Positions 8,732 through 18,900 are shown, counted from the stretch's first letter. The stretch: 64,000 nt of DNA from Aureitalea marina (GCF_002943755.1 NZ_MQUB01000001.1:2344501-2408500), one strand, 5' to 3'. Translations and numbers: made by a program. The notes: a model not told the origin generated them from the letters alone.

Positions 8732-11032
8732 TCAGCGAACGATCATGATCTTGGAAACGGTGGTTTCAAGATTGTCTTCAGTGGTTACCAATACCATATA
8801 CACTCCTGATGCGACCCGATATCGCCCAAAAGCAGTGGTGTCCCAAAGCACACTACCTCCTTGGGATGTAGTTTCAAAAACTAAATTCCCTTCAATATCG
8901 GTGATCTTCACATTGGCTCTGTCCGTAAGACCATCAATAGTGACATCGCCAACAAATCCAGGCCGGACCGGATTGGGATATACATAGACTTCTTCCAGAT
9001 TGTCTCTCGGAGCCGTAGAGGTCCCATCGTAGGATACCAACCCGCGGGTTGTCGCAAAATAAACTCTCCCAGTAAACTCATCTATGGTCATATCCTGCAC
9101 GTTGTCACTGGGCAAAGGAGAATTCTCCTTGGTGAAACGAAGCAAGGTTTCCTGTCCATTGGCAGAAACATAGAAGACACCAGATGTAGCGGTCGATATC
9201 CACTTATTGTTGGATCCATCAACCTCGATATCTGTTATGGACTGAGCAAATAAGAGTTCTTGAGCCACCCCATCTTCCAAAAAGACGATCTCACTGGCTT
9301 GTGGATTAGAACCTTCTTCAAAGAAGTCATTTACCGTGAATAGCACTCTAAGTCCTTCTAAGGTACCTATCCACAATCGGTTATTATTGTCAAATGCAAG
9401 TGCCCGGATATCCACCGAAGGAAGATTTCCAACTCCAACGCCCTCCTGTATTCTGTTAAAACGACCCGTGGCCGGATCATAACCCACCAAACCGCTCTCG
9501 GCCGTTCCGAAGAACACAAACCCTTGCCTGTTGATGGCAATCTCAGTCAGAGCCAATTCAGCCTCACCATCTATAATTGAAGAGATGTCGATCTGCTGGA
9601 ACTGACCAGAAGGGCTCAGACGCTGAAGTCCTTCATTAGTTCTTGACTGAAGGAACCACAGATTTCCTTCCCGGTCAAAATCCAAACCGTACAAACGGAG
9701 TCCAATTCCCGTATTGCCATTCGGAATTTCCAGAGGACTATTGGTTTCGTTAAACAGCACAGTTGGAACTTGATCGACTATCTTCAACAGGCCTTTTTGA
9801 TAAGAGCTCATATAGACCTCATTAGGGTCTTCTGGATTTATCGCGATGGAGACCAGGTCGTTTGCGTCGAATACCTCTTCGACACTCAGATTAGTCCATA
9901 CATCTTCTCTTAGATTGCTAACCCCTCTAAAGTTGAGTGGGAATGGATTAAAAGCCACGTCCACCTCTCCAAAATTGACCCACAGCTGGCCGGGAGTGGC
10001 GTCAACAGAAAAGGGATTGTTAAGTATGGGACCATCCGGAAGTATTATTCTTGGATTTGAGCTGCCAAATGGGATCTGAAACAAACCAGATTCTTCAGTC
10101 CCCAGGTAGAAAACATTGTTATGCGTCAAACCGGATTGTAATATGTCTTCAGAGCCAAAGGGAAGACTGACCTGATTTAGGGGCACATAACCCGGTTCAA
10201 AGGCGAAAGAGGAACCAGCTGTTGTAATGGTCAGTACCTGCCGGTGAACCTGAAAATCCAAGACTGGTACATTGTAGGTTTCCAGATCCGTAAAACCGAC
10301 TCCGGGATCGTATCTGGCGACTATGGTGCTGTTTCTCAATCCAACTACCTCTTCTCCCAGATTCTGAACTGCATTCCACTGGCCACCCACTACCCGGGTC
10401 CAGCGTTCAAAATCGATCAGGTTATTCTCATCGATAAGCGCCTGCCTTAGTCCGCCCTCCTTGGTAGCTGCATAGATATAAGGCTCGATGACAGCCGTCT
10501 GCCTGACTTGGATCTGCTCTCCCGCCTCGCCAATGAAGTAGGTGTCGTCAAACTCCAGCCGTTCCAAGTTATAGACCGATACACCAAAATCTGAGGAGAT
10601 ATATAGGAAACCGTTGTATTCGGCCAGATGATTGATACGCTTGCGGTTGGGCGGTATGGTTGGCTTATTTTGAATGTCCACCACTTTCAGGACGTCCTCA
10701 CCATCCAGCACGATCTCCAATAATCCATCTTCATATCCGATCACCAGCAGATCAAAGTTCTCACTGTAGTAGAGTGTGGTAAGGGACGAGCCTGATAGTC
10801 CGTTTATTGTCGTGATGGTCTCCAGCTCCTCAGTGCTGAGATCAAAGGTAAAAACAGCATTCTCAGTACCGGCGTAGATCCTGTCATTACCTTGCTGAAT
10901 ATCACGTACCGACACGAAGGAAAAGAAACCGGTCCAGCGGTCTGAAAAATTCTGAGAAAGTACCGCAGTACAGCTCAAAACCAGTACGAGCAAGGTTATG
11001 CTTAGTTTTCTTGACAATGCCATTGCAACCAT
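8732..11032 (-). CDS. porZ: PorZ-like beta-propeller protein with T9SS sorting domain
   Basis: A 766-residue exported protein: signal peptide ending near residue 26, two beta-propeller-like regions with repeated Y-A-G/L-W-I-G-T strands and the N-L-W-F/K-W-I-S-T pattern of two-component-regulator propellers, and a C-terminal type A sorting domain (about 678-766) that begins with Y-P-N-P. Length and architecture match PorZ of Porphyromonas gingivalis (776 residues), a T9SS attachment-complex surface protein that delivers anionic LPS. The start could be Met1 or Met4 (11023). A possible -7 box (TATTTTAG, 11039-11046) lies so close that Met4 is at least as likely. It heads the operon with recO. 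The specific PorZ identity is inferred from architecture. Confidence 0.75.
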   Translation of the reverse strand: MVAMALSRKLSITLLVLVLSCTAVLSQNFSDRWTGFFSFVSVRDIQQGNDRIYAGTENAVFTFDLSTEELETITTINGLSGSSLTTLYYSENFDLLVIGYEDGLLEIVLDGEDVLKVVDIQNKPTIPPNRKRINHLAEYNGFLYISSDFGVSVYNLERLEFDDTYFIGEAGEQIQVRQTAVIEPYIYAATKEGGLRQALIDENNLIDFERWTRVVGGQWNAVQNLGEEVVGLRNSTIVARYDPGVGFTDLETYNVPVLDFQVHRQVLTITTAGSSFAFEPGYVPLNQVSLPFGSEDILQSGLTHNNVFYLGTEESGLFQIPFGSSNPRIILPDGPILNNPFSVDATPGQLWVNFGEVDVAFNPFPLNFRGVSNLREDVWTNLSVEEVFDANDLVSIAINPEDPNEVYMSSYQKGLLKIVDQVPTVLFNETNSPLEIPNGNTGIGLRLYGLDFDREGNLWFLQSRTNEGLQRLSPSGQFQQIDISSIIDGEAELALTEIAINRQGFVFFGTAESGLVGYDPATGRFNRIQEGVGVGNLPSVDIRALAFDNNNRLWIGTLEGLRVLFTVNDFFEEGSNPQASEIVFLEDGVAQELLFAQSITDIEVDGSNNKWISTATSGVFYVSANGQETLLRFTKENSPLPSDNVQDMTIDEFTGRVYFATTRGLVSYDGTSTAPRDNLEEVYVYPNPVRPGFVGDVTIDGLTDRANVKITDIEGNLVFETTSQGGSVLWDTTAFGRYRVASGVYMVLVTTEDNLETTVSKIMIVR

Positions 11033-11069
11033 AACACGCTAAAATAGTATTTATTGCCACCTCAAAACC

Positions 11070-11101
11070 AAAAAAGGTTACCAAAAATGGCAACCTTTTT
11101 T
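11070..11101 (-). terminator. Intrinsic terminator after gdhA
   Basis: A 13-base-pair stem with one wobble pair and a six-base loop. The arms are AAAAAAGGTTACC and GGCAACCTTTTTT on the plus strand, so it has a T-tract in both directions. It lies 22 bases past the gdhA stop and separates gdhA from the PorZ-like operon. Confidence 0.8.
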
Positions 11102-11123
11102 AGAAAATCTATAGATCGAGTGA

Positions 11124-12470
<1,347 letters not shown>

Positions 12471-12584
12471 TTAAAAGATTAGTTTGATTGTTGTAGAAAA
12501 AATGAACATAATTCAAAAAAGTAAGAAAAAACTGCCTTAAAATTACAATTATCGTATTTCTAAATCGTTTTCGCTAACAAGGCA

Positions 12585-12592
12585 CAAATATA
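12585..12592 (-). promoter_or_regulatory. Putative -7 box for gdhA
   Basis: TATATTTG on the minus strand, an exact match to the flavobacterial TAnnTTTG consensus, about 118 bases before the gdhA GTG. No TTG at the usual -33 spacing was found, so the call rests on the -7 element only. Confidence 0.4.
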
Positions 12593-12675
12593 AGTCTTAT
12601 GTGTTTAAAGCCCATTGATCAACCAACAAATAACCTAAATCTGAGCATTAAATTTCGACGTTTCCAATGTTTTTA

Positions 12676-12683
12676 TATATTTG
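12676..12683 (+). promoter_or_regulatory. Putative -7 box for the 12.7-kb barrel gene
   Basis: TATATTTG, an exact TAnnTTTG match, 25 bases before the ATG of the outer-membrane barrel gene. The spacing leaves a leader of roughly 20 bases. Confidence 0.45.
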
Positions 12684-12708
12684 TTAAGTCTCAATCTAAA
12701 CCGTAATC

Positions 12709-13506
12709 ATGATGAATACCAGAAAACTGCTCTTGGTATTTCTTCTCATCCTCTTTGCTAAGCAAGAACTTCAAGCTCAATTCGGTTTTTCCCACGAAAT
12801 TGGTGTGATTGCAGGTCCTGTGGTATTCTACTCGGATTTTGGCCAGCGTTATGATTTTGAGACGAACATCGGTAATGTCGGTATTGGTATTGGAATCATT
12901 CACTACATGAATTTTTCCTATCGAGCGGATTGTAACTGTTATACCCGGGATCGATACTTCAACGATCACTTCAAACTCCGATCAGAATTAGACTACCACG
13001 TCACCAACTTTGATCATTTCGGAGAATGGGTAGAACCGGACAAGACCTCCCTCTTCGCCGATCAATTGCGAGCGATGAAAGGAAAATCCAGCGTGCTGGA
13101 ATTAGGTGCTCAATTAGAGTATTTCCCCTTAAGTATCCGCGACTTCGCGGCCGGACAATATAGGGTGGCTCCGTTTATTAGCTTAGGGGCTCACTACGTT
13201 TGGTACAATCCTCAGGTTACCAGTGAACTTGGGCCATTGGAAATTGCCGACGGGACTTCCAATCCAGCTTCAGTGCCATTCAAATACTACGATAGCTTCC
13301 AGCAGGAATCAGCCTCAACTTGGGCTGTGGTTGGAAGTGTGGGAATACGATATAAATTATCTGTAGTCAGTGACCTCATGCTGGATAGCCGATGGACGTA
13401 TTACGCATCCAACTGGGTAGATGGGTTAAATCCTGATGTGCCTGAGAACAAAGCCAACGATTGGACCTACTGGCTTAACGTAGGTTACATCTACTATCTC
13501 GACTAG
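12709..13506 (+). CDS. Predicted outer-membrane beta-barrel protein (THC0290_0291-like)
   Basis: A 265-residue protein with a cleavable signal peptide (about 1-23, ending L-Q-A-Q). The rest is rich in alternating aromatic and small residues (for example G-V-I-A-G-P-V-V-F-Y-S-D-F-G, and the final strand ending in Y-Y-L-D), as in small outer-membrane barrels of Bacteroidota. It resembles the flavobacterial THC0290_0291 family, recalled from its N-terminal half; no function is known for that family. A C-N-C pair lies near residue 71. It starts with two consecutive ATG codons and ends 15 bases from the convergent cystathionine gamma-synthase gene. Confidence 0.65.
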   Translation: MMNTRKLLLVFLLILFAKQELQAQFGFSHEIGVIAGPVVFYSDFGQRYDFETNIGNVGIGIGIIHYMNFSYRADCNCYTRDRYFNDHFKLRSELDYHVTNFDHFGEWVEPDKTSLFADQLRAMKGKSSVLELGAQLEYFPLSIRDFAAGQYRVAPFISLGAHYVWYNPQVTSELGPLEIADGTSNPASVPFKYYDSFQQESASTWAVVGSVGIRYKLSVVSDLMLDSRWTYYASNWVDGLNPDVPENKANDWTYWLNVGYIYYLD

Positions 13507-13521
13507 ATTTTTACCTAACTT

Positions 13522-14661
13522 TTAGTTTAACGCTTGTCGAAGGTCTTCGATAAGATCGTCTATATCCTCAATTCCAACACTTAATCGAATAAGGGAATCC
13601 ACAACACCTGTTTTCTCCCTTTCTTCCTTCGGAATACTAGCATGGGTCATACTGGCCGGATGACCTGCAAGACTTTCAACTCCCCCAAGGCTTTCCGCCA
13701 AAGTGAACACTTTTAGCTTTTCAACAATGGCTATTGCCTCATCGTAATCATGGCCTTTGGTAACAAAGGATACCATCCCGCCGTAATCGTCCATTTGCGC
13801 AGTTGCCACATCGTGATTTGGATGGTCTTTAAAACCGGGCCAATACACCTTCTCGATCTTGGGATGTGTTTTAAGATATTCTGCTATCTGCCGTCCATTC
13901 TCGCAGTGACGCTGCATCCTGACATGCAAGGTCTTAATACCTCTCAGTACAAGGAAACTATCCTGGGGACCACAAACACCTCCACTGGCATTCTGGATAA
14001 AATAAAGCTTGTCTGCAAGTTCTTTATCCTTGACAGCCAACGCCCCCATAACAACATCAGAATGCCCGCCTAAATACTTAGTGGCACTATGCATCACGAT
14101 ATCGGCTCCCATATCTAATGGGCGCTGCAAATAAGGTGTGGCAAAGGTGTTATCCACTGCCAACAAAATATCATGGTCGCTGGCAACTTCCGCCATGGCC
14201 TTGATGTCGATGATGTTCATCATCGGATTGGTCGGGGTCTCTACCCAGATCAATCGGGTGTTGTCATTGACATAATTCCTGACCTTATCGGCATTCTCCA
14301 TACCGATAAAGTGAAATTTGAGACCAAAATCCTCATAGACCTTGGTAAATAGCCGGTAACTACCCCCGTAAAGATCATTGGTAGAAATGATCTCATCTCC
14401 TGGTTTGAGCAACTTTAAAACAGCATCTATGGCAGCCAGACCACTGGCGAATGCCAGACCGTATTCTCCGTTCTCTATGCTCGCAAAGGATTTTTCCAGC
14501 GCATTTCGAGTCGGGTTGTGTGTTCTTGAATACTCATAGCCCTTATGACCGCCGGGTGTCGATTGAGCATAGGTCGAAGTTTGGTATATAGGAGGCATTA
14601 CCGCTCCGTAAGCCGGATCGTGCTCTTGCCCTCCATGAATGGTCTTGGTGTTAAATTTCAT
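13522..14661 (-). CDS. metB: Cystathionine gamma-synthase/lyase family PLP enzyme
   Basis: A 379-residue Cys/Met-metabolism PLP enzyme of fold type I. The PLP lysine is Lys195 in HSATKYLGGHSD. The phosphate-binding Y-x-R is seen at Tyr44-Arg46, the cofactor aspartate is in A-V-D-N-T-F (Asp170), and the C-terminal R-L-S-V-G-I-E block is intact. The family includes cystathionine gamma-synthase, gamma-lyase and homocysteine synthases; sequence alone does not separate synthase from lyase reliably, so the symbol is the likely rather than the certain one. It is a single-gene unit with a TACTTTTG box about 65 bases upstream. Confidence 0.85.
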   Translation of the reverse strand: MKFNTKTIHGGQEHDPAYGAVMPPIYQTSTYAQSTPGGHKGYEYSRTHNPTRNALEKSFASIENGEYGLAFASGLAAIDAVLKLLKPGDEIISTNDLYGGSYRLFTKVYEDFGLKFHFIGMENADKVRNYVNDNTRLIWVETPTNPMMNIIDIKAMAEVASDHDILLAVDNTFATPYLQRPLDMGADIVMHSATKYLGGHSDVVMGALAVKDKELADKLYFIQNASGGVCGPQDSFLVLRGIKTLHVRMQRHCENGRQIAEYLKTHPKIEKVYWPGFKDHPNHDVATAQMDDYGGMVSFVTKGHDYDEAIAIVEKLKVFTLAESLGGVESLAGHPASMTHASIPKEEREKTGVVDSLIRLSVGIEDIDDLIEDLRQALN

Positions 14662-14725
14662 AATTCCTTTTTATTGGGATTTACTGCCATTGACACACAT
14701 CGAAGGGTTCCCGATGAGCGCCGAA

Positions 14726-14733
14726 CAAAAGTA
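14726..14733 (-). promoter_or_regulatory. Putative -7 box for the cystathionine gamma-synthase gene
   Basis: TACTTTTG on the minus strand matches TAnnTTTG exactly and lies 65 bases before the ATG. No -33 TTG was found at standard spacing. Confidence 0.4.
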
Positions 14734-14776
14734 ATCCATTCCGTGATTATAGAGAAAACTGTCGTATTTTTATTCT

Positions 14777-15529
14777 GTGAATTACAAGTATCTGCTGGCG
14801 AGTTTTCTAGTACTGCTGATCGGATGTGAGCAGCCCGCCCCATTGACCTTCGAAAATATCCACCTCAGTCTGATTGACGATCCCGATTGCTCCAGTCAGC
14901 CTTGTCCCATTATCGACATAGATTATCCTGTTGCACTTGGTGAAGATGAGGTATCCATATCCATTTCAACTGGGCTGGAGAACCGAATAATCGAGTCCTT
15001 CCAGATCAATCCGGACGGACCCAAGGCGAATACTGTGGAGGATGCCATTGCCCAATTTACGCAGGGTTATCGGGCCGATAAGGCAGAATTTCCGGATATG
15101 AATGCACAATATGAAGTTAGTATCATACTGGAAGAATCCTTTCGAAACGAAAAACTGATCTGTTTCCGGCAAGGAGATTTTAAGTATACAGGCGGGGCTC
15201 ACGGAAATGGGGTTACCTTATATCAATACTTCGATCTACAATCCGGTCAGGAATTCGAATTTGACAAGTTGATAGCAGACAGGGACGGTTTAGCGAACCT
15301 GGCAGAAGAAAAATTCAGGGCTAAGTTCAACATCGGACCTTCAGAATCTATCAATAGTCCTGGTTTTTGGTTTGAGGAAGAACTTTTTGCCTTACCGGAA
15401 ACCTTTGGCCTGGAAGAGGATCAGCTTATGCTGGTCTACAACACCTACGAGATCGCCTCGTACGCGGACGGAACGGTTGAGGTTGCCATTCCGCTGAATG
15501 AGGTCAGTGAATACCTGAATCTGGAATAA
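14777..15529 (+). CDS. DUF4163/DUF3298-domain lipoprotein
   Basis: A 250-residue predicted lipoprotein; the start is GTG, chosen because it gives the signal LVLLIGC with the lipid-bearing cysteine at 17. The middle holds the F-K-Y-T-G-G-A-H-G-N-G motif typical of DUF4163 proteins, followed by a DUF3298 region (about 150-245) ending in A-I-P-L-N-E-V. These domains are found in periplasmic proteins related to Bacillus RsiV-type lysozyme-binding proteins; the role here is unknown. A TATTTTTA box ends only four bases before the GTG, so the transcript might be leaderless. The next gene follows after 12 bases. Confidence 0.75.
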   Translation: MNYKYLLASFLVLLIGCEQPAPLTFENIHLSLIDDPDCSSQPCPIIDIDYPVALGEDEVSISISTGLENRIIESFQINPDGPKANTVEDAIAQFTQGYRADKAEFPDMNAQYEVSIILEESFRNEKLICFRQGDFKYTGGAHGNGVTLYQYFDLQSGQEFEFDKLIADRDGLANLAEEKFRAKFNIGPSESINSPGFWFEEELFALPETFGLEEDQLMLVYNTYEIASYADGTVEVAIPLNEVSEYLNLE

Positions 15530-15541
15530 GTCTTTAATGCA

Positions 15542-15892
15542 ATGAAGAAATTCTACCACCTGGGAACCTGTGATACCTGTAAGCGAATAGCCCGAGAATT
15601 GGATCTGCCGTCAGAGTTTGAACGGATCGATATCAAGAAAAAGCCCTTTGAGGCAAAAGAGTTGGAATCCCTGAAAGAACTCGCAGGAAGCTACGAAGCC
15701 TTGTTTAGTAGGAGGGCCAAACTCTACAAGGAAAGAGGACTGGGTCAAGAAGATCTCAGTGAAGCGGATTACAAGAATTTCCTGCTAGAGCATTATACCT
15801 TCTTAAAACGACCGGTGCTGATCAACGGGGACCAGATCTTTATCGGCAACAGTAAGAAGATAGTCGAAGCCGCCCGCGCTTCATTAGCTTAA
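15542..15892 (+). CDS. ArsC/Spx-like thioredoxin-fold protein
   Basis: A 116-residue protein of the ArsC/Spx/MgsR family. The N-terminal C-D-T-C-K-R motif provides a CxxC pair, and the R-P-V-L-I-N-G-D-Q segment near residue 92 corresponds to the conserved cis-proline strand. In true glutaredoxin-linked arsenate reductases the catalytic site is C-x-x-S/C-R. Here the F-S-R-R segment could bind an anion, but no ars genes are nearby, so arsenate reduction is not supported. It sits between the DUF3298 lipoprotein gene and an EamA transporter gene (three bases apart) and is probably cotranscribed with them. Confidence 0.75.
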   Translation: MKKFYHLGTCDTCKRIARELDLPSEFERIDIKKKPFEAKELESLKELAGSYEALFSRRAKLYKERGLGQEDLSEADYKNFLLEHYTFLKRPVLINGDQIFIGNSKKIVEAARASLA

Positions 15893-15895
15893 CCC

Positions 15896-16801
15896 ATGAA
15901 CCCCCGCGTCCTAGCACTTTTAGCGGCCTTTGGGGCAAGCGCCATTTACGGGGCCAATCACACCATAGCCAAGGGATTGATGCCGGACGTGATCGGACCC
16001 TTCGGATTTATCATACTGCGCGTGGTTGGAGCAGCATTGTTGTTTTGGATCATTAGCCCCTTATTTCCCGCAGAAAAGATCGAACGATCTGACTGGCTAA
16101 GAGTTCTTGGTTGTTCTTTTTTCGGGATGGTCCTTAACATGAATATGTTTTTTAAAGGGCTTCAGTTGTCTACTCCTATCAACAGTTCGGTGGTCATTAC
16201 CCTAACGCCTGTCCTCTTATTGGTTCTCACTGCTGTCTTTTTAAAAGAACGAATCACCTGGACAAAGGCACTCGGAATCTCAATTGGTCTGGCTGGGGCC
16301 ATGATGCTGATTTTCTTTGGGCCCAGGACACAGGCCAACGCACCCAACATACCTTTAGGGAACTTGCTATTTGTGGTCAACGCATCCAGTTATGCCATTT
16401 ACTTGATCATGGTGAAACCCTTGGTGGCAAAATATCACTCCGTCACACTGATGAAATATTTCTTTCTTCTGGCCATCTTCATGAATATCCCAATAGGTTG
16501 GGGCGAGTTCAGCGCGGTAGACTGGCCGGGGCTTAACTTTGACATGATCTGGAAAATGGCCTTTGTTGTAGTGGGCACAACCTTCCTGACCTATCTGTTC
16601 AACATATATGCCCTGAAACAACTAAGCCCATCGACAATCGGAGCCTTTATTTACCTGCAACCGGTACTGGCAGCCTTCTTCGCTATTTTAGCGGGAGTGG
16701 ATCAACTCAGTCCTTTGCGGATCGGTGCAGCGGCATTGATCTTTTTCGGGGTCTTCCTTTCCACCAGAAAACCGGCCGTAAAAAGAGTGAAAACCCATTG
16801 A
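15896..16801 (+). CDS. EamA-family (DMT) membrane transporter
   Basis: A 301-residue integral inner-membrane protein with ten hydrophobic segments arranged as two EamA repeats. The first repeat ends with L-L-L-V-L-T-A-V-F-L-K-E-R-I-T, and the second with Y-L-Q-P-V-L-A-A-F-F-A-I-L. Members of the drug/metabolite transporter superfamily usually export amino acids, purines or other small metabolites; the substrate cannot be predicted here. It begins three bases after the ArsC-like gene. Confidence 0.85.
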   Translation: MNPRVLALLAAFGASAIYGANHTIAKGLMPDVIGPFGFIILRVVGAALLFWIISPLFPAEKIERSDWLRVLGCSFFGMVLNMNMFFKGLQLSTPINSSVVITLTPVLLLVLTAVFLKERITWTKALGISIGLAGAMMLIFFGPRTQANAPNIPLGNLLFVVNASSYAIYLIMVKPLVAKYHSVTLMKYFFLLAIFMNIPIGWGEFSAVDWPGLNFDMIWKMAFVVVGTTFLTYLFNIYALKQLSPSTIGAFIYLQPVLAAFFAILAGVDQLSPLRIGAAALIFFGVFLSTRKPAVKRVKTH

Positions 16802-16841
16802 ATATTAACGGCTTACTAAAAAATATTGATGGGATTAATTG

Positions 16842-16849
16842 TACCTTTT
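16842..16849 (+). promoter_or_regulatory. Putative -7 box for the NTF2-like gene
   Basis: TACCTTTT, one mismatch from TAnnTTTG, 25 bases before the ATG of the SnoaL/NTF2-like gene. Confidence 0.3.
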
Positions 16850-16873
16850 TGCTCCTAATCAAAAAACATAGAT

Positions 16874-17242
16874 ATGACTACCCAAGACATTGCCAATAAT
16901 TTAGTGGCCTGGTGCCGACAAGGCGAATACGACAAGTGTTACAACGATCTGTACTCCCCGGATGTGATCAGCATCGAGCCCGATGGAGACAACCCTGTTT
17001 CCAACGGCATGCCTGAAGTTCTTAAAAAAGCCGAATGGTGGGCTGAGAATTATGAATATCACGGGGGTGACGTCTCCGACCCAATAGTCGCAGACAATTG
17101 GTTTACCGTACGTTTCGACATGGACACAACTTTCCGTCCAACAGGACAGCGCACTCAAATGTCAGAACTAGCCGTTTACCAGGTCCAGGACGGAAAGATC
17201 GTCAAAGAACAGTTCTTCTACGATTCTGAACCAGAGGCTTAA
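16874..17242 (+). CDS. SnoaL/NTF2-like domain protein
   Basis: A 122-residue cone-shaped alpha-beta barrel protein of the NTF2-like superfamily. It opens with a helix containing C-R-Q-G-E-Y-D-K-C-Y, then Y-S-P-D-V-I-S-I-E-P, and ends with strands containing R-F-D-M-D-T-T and the typical V-Y-Q-V-Q-D-G-K-I-V-K-E-Q-F-F-Y. Such proteins serve as small isomerases, hydrolases or ligand binders; the specific role is unknown. The gene is monocistronic and overlaps the convergent thioesterase gene by four bases. Confidence 0.8.
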   Translation: MTTQDIANNLVAWCRQGEYDKCYNDLYSPDVISIEPDGDNPVSNGMPEVLKKAEWWAENYEYHGGDVSDPIVADNWFTVRFDMDTTFRPTGQRTQMSELAVYQVQDGKIVKEQFFYDSEPEA

Positions 17243-17712
17243 AGATCAACTGGCCTACGGCCGTTGCTTCTCATATCTTCTTGGGTCAACACCTTATAAT
17301 CTGAGGATTTCGGCGCTTGGTCCAGCTTGTCGACCAATTCTGATGGTAGCGGTGTAAGTTTCCTACTTGTCAGATCGATCCAGCCTCCTTGCATTTCGCA
17401 ATGGGCCAGGTTACGCCCTTTTTCGTCGTAGAAATTGTGGATAAACCGAAAGAACATCCCATCTTCACTGGCTCCCCCAAGTTCGAAGCTCACCCTGATC
17501 TTGCCTTGCATGGCCGACTCCCTGAAGTAATGAAGGTGTTCAAAAAAGACCACCGGGCCAATGTTATGATCTATCATGGTCTTATGGCCCAAACCATGTT
17601 GGATCAGGAAGCTCATCCTGGTGTGACTCATATAGTTGACATAGGAGCTGTTGGCCAAGTGGCGGTTGGCGTCCAGATCGTTCCAACGTACTTCGAATTC
17701 TTTGATAAACAC
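17239..17712 (-). CDS. Acyl-CoA thioesterase, 4HBT hotdog family
   Basis: A 157-residue hotdog-fold protein: the opening E-V-R-W-N-D-L-D-A-N-R-H-L-A-N-S-S-Y is the 4-hydroxybenzoyl-CoA thioesterase signature with the catalytic aspartate near residue 15. It would hydrolyse acyl-CoA thioesters in the cytoplasm; the chain length preference is unknown. The start is GTG. A well-spaced promoter sits just upstream (17730-17758), leaving a leader of about a dozen bases, which supports this start. Confidence 0.85.
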   Translation of the reverse strand: MFIKEFEVRWNDLDANRHLANSSYVNYMSHTRMSFLIQHGLGHKTMIDHNIGPVVFFEHLHYFRESAMQGKIRVSFELGGASEDGMFFRFIHNFYDEKGRNLAHCEMQGGWIDLTSRKLTPLPSELVDKLDQAPKSSDYKVLTQEDMRSNGRRPVDL

Positions 17713-17729
17713 GTGTAAAATTTTTGCGT

Positions 17730-17758
17730 CAAAATTACAACTTTAAGCCCCATACAAA
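17730..17758 (-). promoter_or_regulatory. Promoter for the thioesterase gene (-33 TTTG and -7 TAATTTTG)
   Basis: On the minus strand TTTG (17755-17758) is followed after 17 bases by TAATTTTG (17730-17737). Both boxes and the spacing fit the flavobacterial housekeeping consensus. A second TAnnTTTG (TATGTTTG) overlaps at 17755-17762. Confidence 0.6.
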
Positions 17759-17910
17759 CATAAAAAGCGTCCCATGCGTAAGTCTTTTTTGTGTTGATCA
17801 TGATGTTTAAGTTTAGTTCTTTCACAGGTCAATTTCGAAACCTATTAAGTTTGTAATGTTGACACCGGTGTTTTCCTTGAATACGACCATTATCGTTAAT
17901 TTTATCCCTA

Positions 17911-18867
17911 ATGCCGATAATCAGTTCCAGTTACCGTGCTTTTGGGCCCTTTAAAAATGGGCATTTCTCTACTATTTATTCCGCCAAACTTCGCCCTGCG
18001 ATCACTTTTCACCAGGAAAGGGAACGAATCGGCCTTCCCGACGGAGATTATGTAGACTTGGATTTCCACTATCAAAAGCCCGAAAGCAACAAGATAGTGG
18101 TGCTTTTACATGGATTGGAGGGCAATGCACAGCGCTCCTATATCAAAGGACAGGCGAGGGTACTGCAAGAAGACGGTTGGGATCTTTGCGCCATGAACTA
18201 CAGGGGCTGTAGTGGTAGTGATAATCTTTTATACCGATCGTATAACGCTGGAGCCACGGAAGATCTTGAGGAAGTGATTCGCTACATATCAGAAAAAGAT
18301 CGGTATGATGAGATCTGTCTTATTGGATTTAGTTTAGGAGGTAACCTCTTACTGAAGTATTTAGGAGAAGAAAGGGATCTATCTCCACTGATCACCAAGG
18401 CCGTCGCCATATCGACACCTCTGAGCCTTAGAGGGTCACTAGAGGAGCTAACAAAATGGTACAACTGGGTTTACAGGACCACCTTTTTACGGTATTTAAG
18501 GAAGAAGTATAAACGGAAAATGCCTACTTATCCGGAGCAAATGAGCCAGGTGGAACTTAAGCAGATCCGCAACTTACTGGAGTTTGATCATCGATACACT
18601 GCCAAGGCGCATGGCTACCTGGACGCCTGGGACTATTACAACCAATGTAGCTCTGTGAATTTTCTTGCTGCAATCGATCGCCCTATTCTTATCCTCAACG
18701 CCTTAAATGATAGCTTTCTCTCCCCCGATTGCTACCCTGAAGACCTGGCAACTAAATCCAAAAAGATCTACTTAGAAATGCCACAGCACGGAGGTCATGT
18801 TGGATTTGTGAAAGCCGGCAATATCTACTACAGTGAAACCAGAGCCAGAGACTTCCTCAAGCCTTAA
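17911..18867 (+). CDS. YheT-type alpha/beta hydrolase
   Basis: A 318-residue alpha/beta hydrolase. The oxyanion H-G-L-E-G-N loop is at 67-72 and the nucleophile elbow GFSLGG places Ser141. A candidate acid (Asp near 257, in L-N-A-L-N-D-S-F) and the histidine in Q-H-G-G-H-V-G-F complete the triad. The N-terminus (S-Y-R-A-F-G-P-F-K-N-G-H-F-S-T-I-Y) is characteristic of the YheT/YMC2 subgroup, predicted esterases of unknown substrate. It stands alone between a divergent thioesterase and the azurin gene. Confidence 0.85.
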   Translation: MPIISSSYRAFGPFKNGHFSTIYSAKLRPAITFHQERERIGLPDGDYVDLDFHYQKPESNKIVVLLHGLEGNAQRSYIKGQARVLQEDGWDLCAMNYRGCSGSDNLLYRSYNAGATEDLEEVIRYISEKDRYDEICLIGFSLGGNLLLKYLGEERDLSPLITKAVAISTPLSLRGSLEELTKWYNWVYRTTFLRYLRKKYKRKMPTYPEQMSQVELKQIRNLLEFDHRYTAKAHGYLDAWDYYNQCSSVNFLAAIDRPILILNALNDSFLSPDCYPEDLATKSKKIYLEMPQHGGHVGFVKAGNIYYSETRARDFLKP

Positions 18868-18875
18868 TTTCTTGC

Positions 18876-18883
18876 TATCTTTA
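18876..18883 (+). promoter_or_regulatory. Putative -7 box for azurin
   Basis: TATCTTTA, one mismatch from TAnnTTTG, 17 bases before the azurin ATG and immediately after the preceding stop. Confidence 0.35.
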
Positions 18884-18900
18884 ACCCAAACAAGAGAACC

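Noticed and set aside
15542-15892. Arsenic resistance function for the ArsC-like protein
   Set aside because: No arsR, arsB or acr3 gene is nearby, and the family includes Spx-like proteins with other roles.
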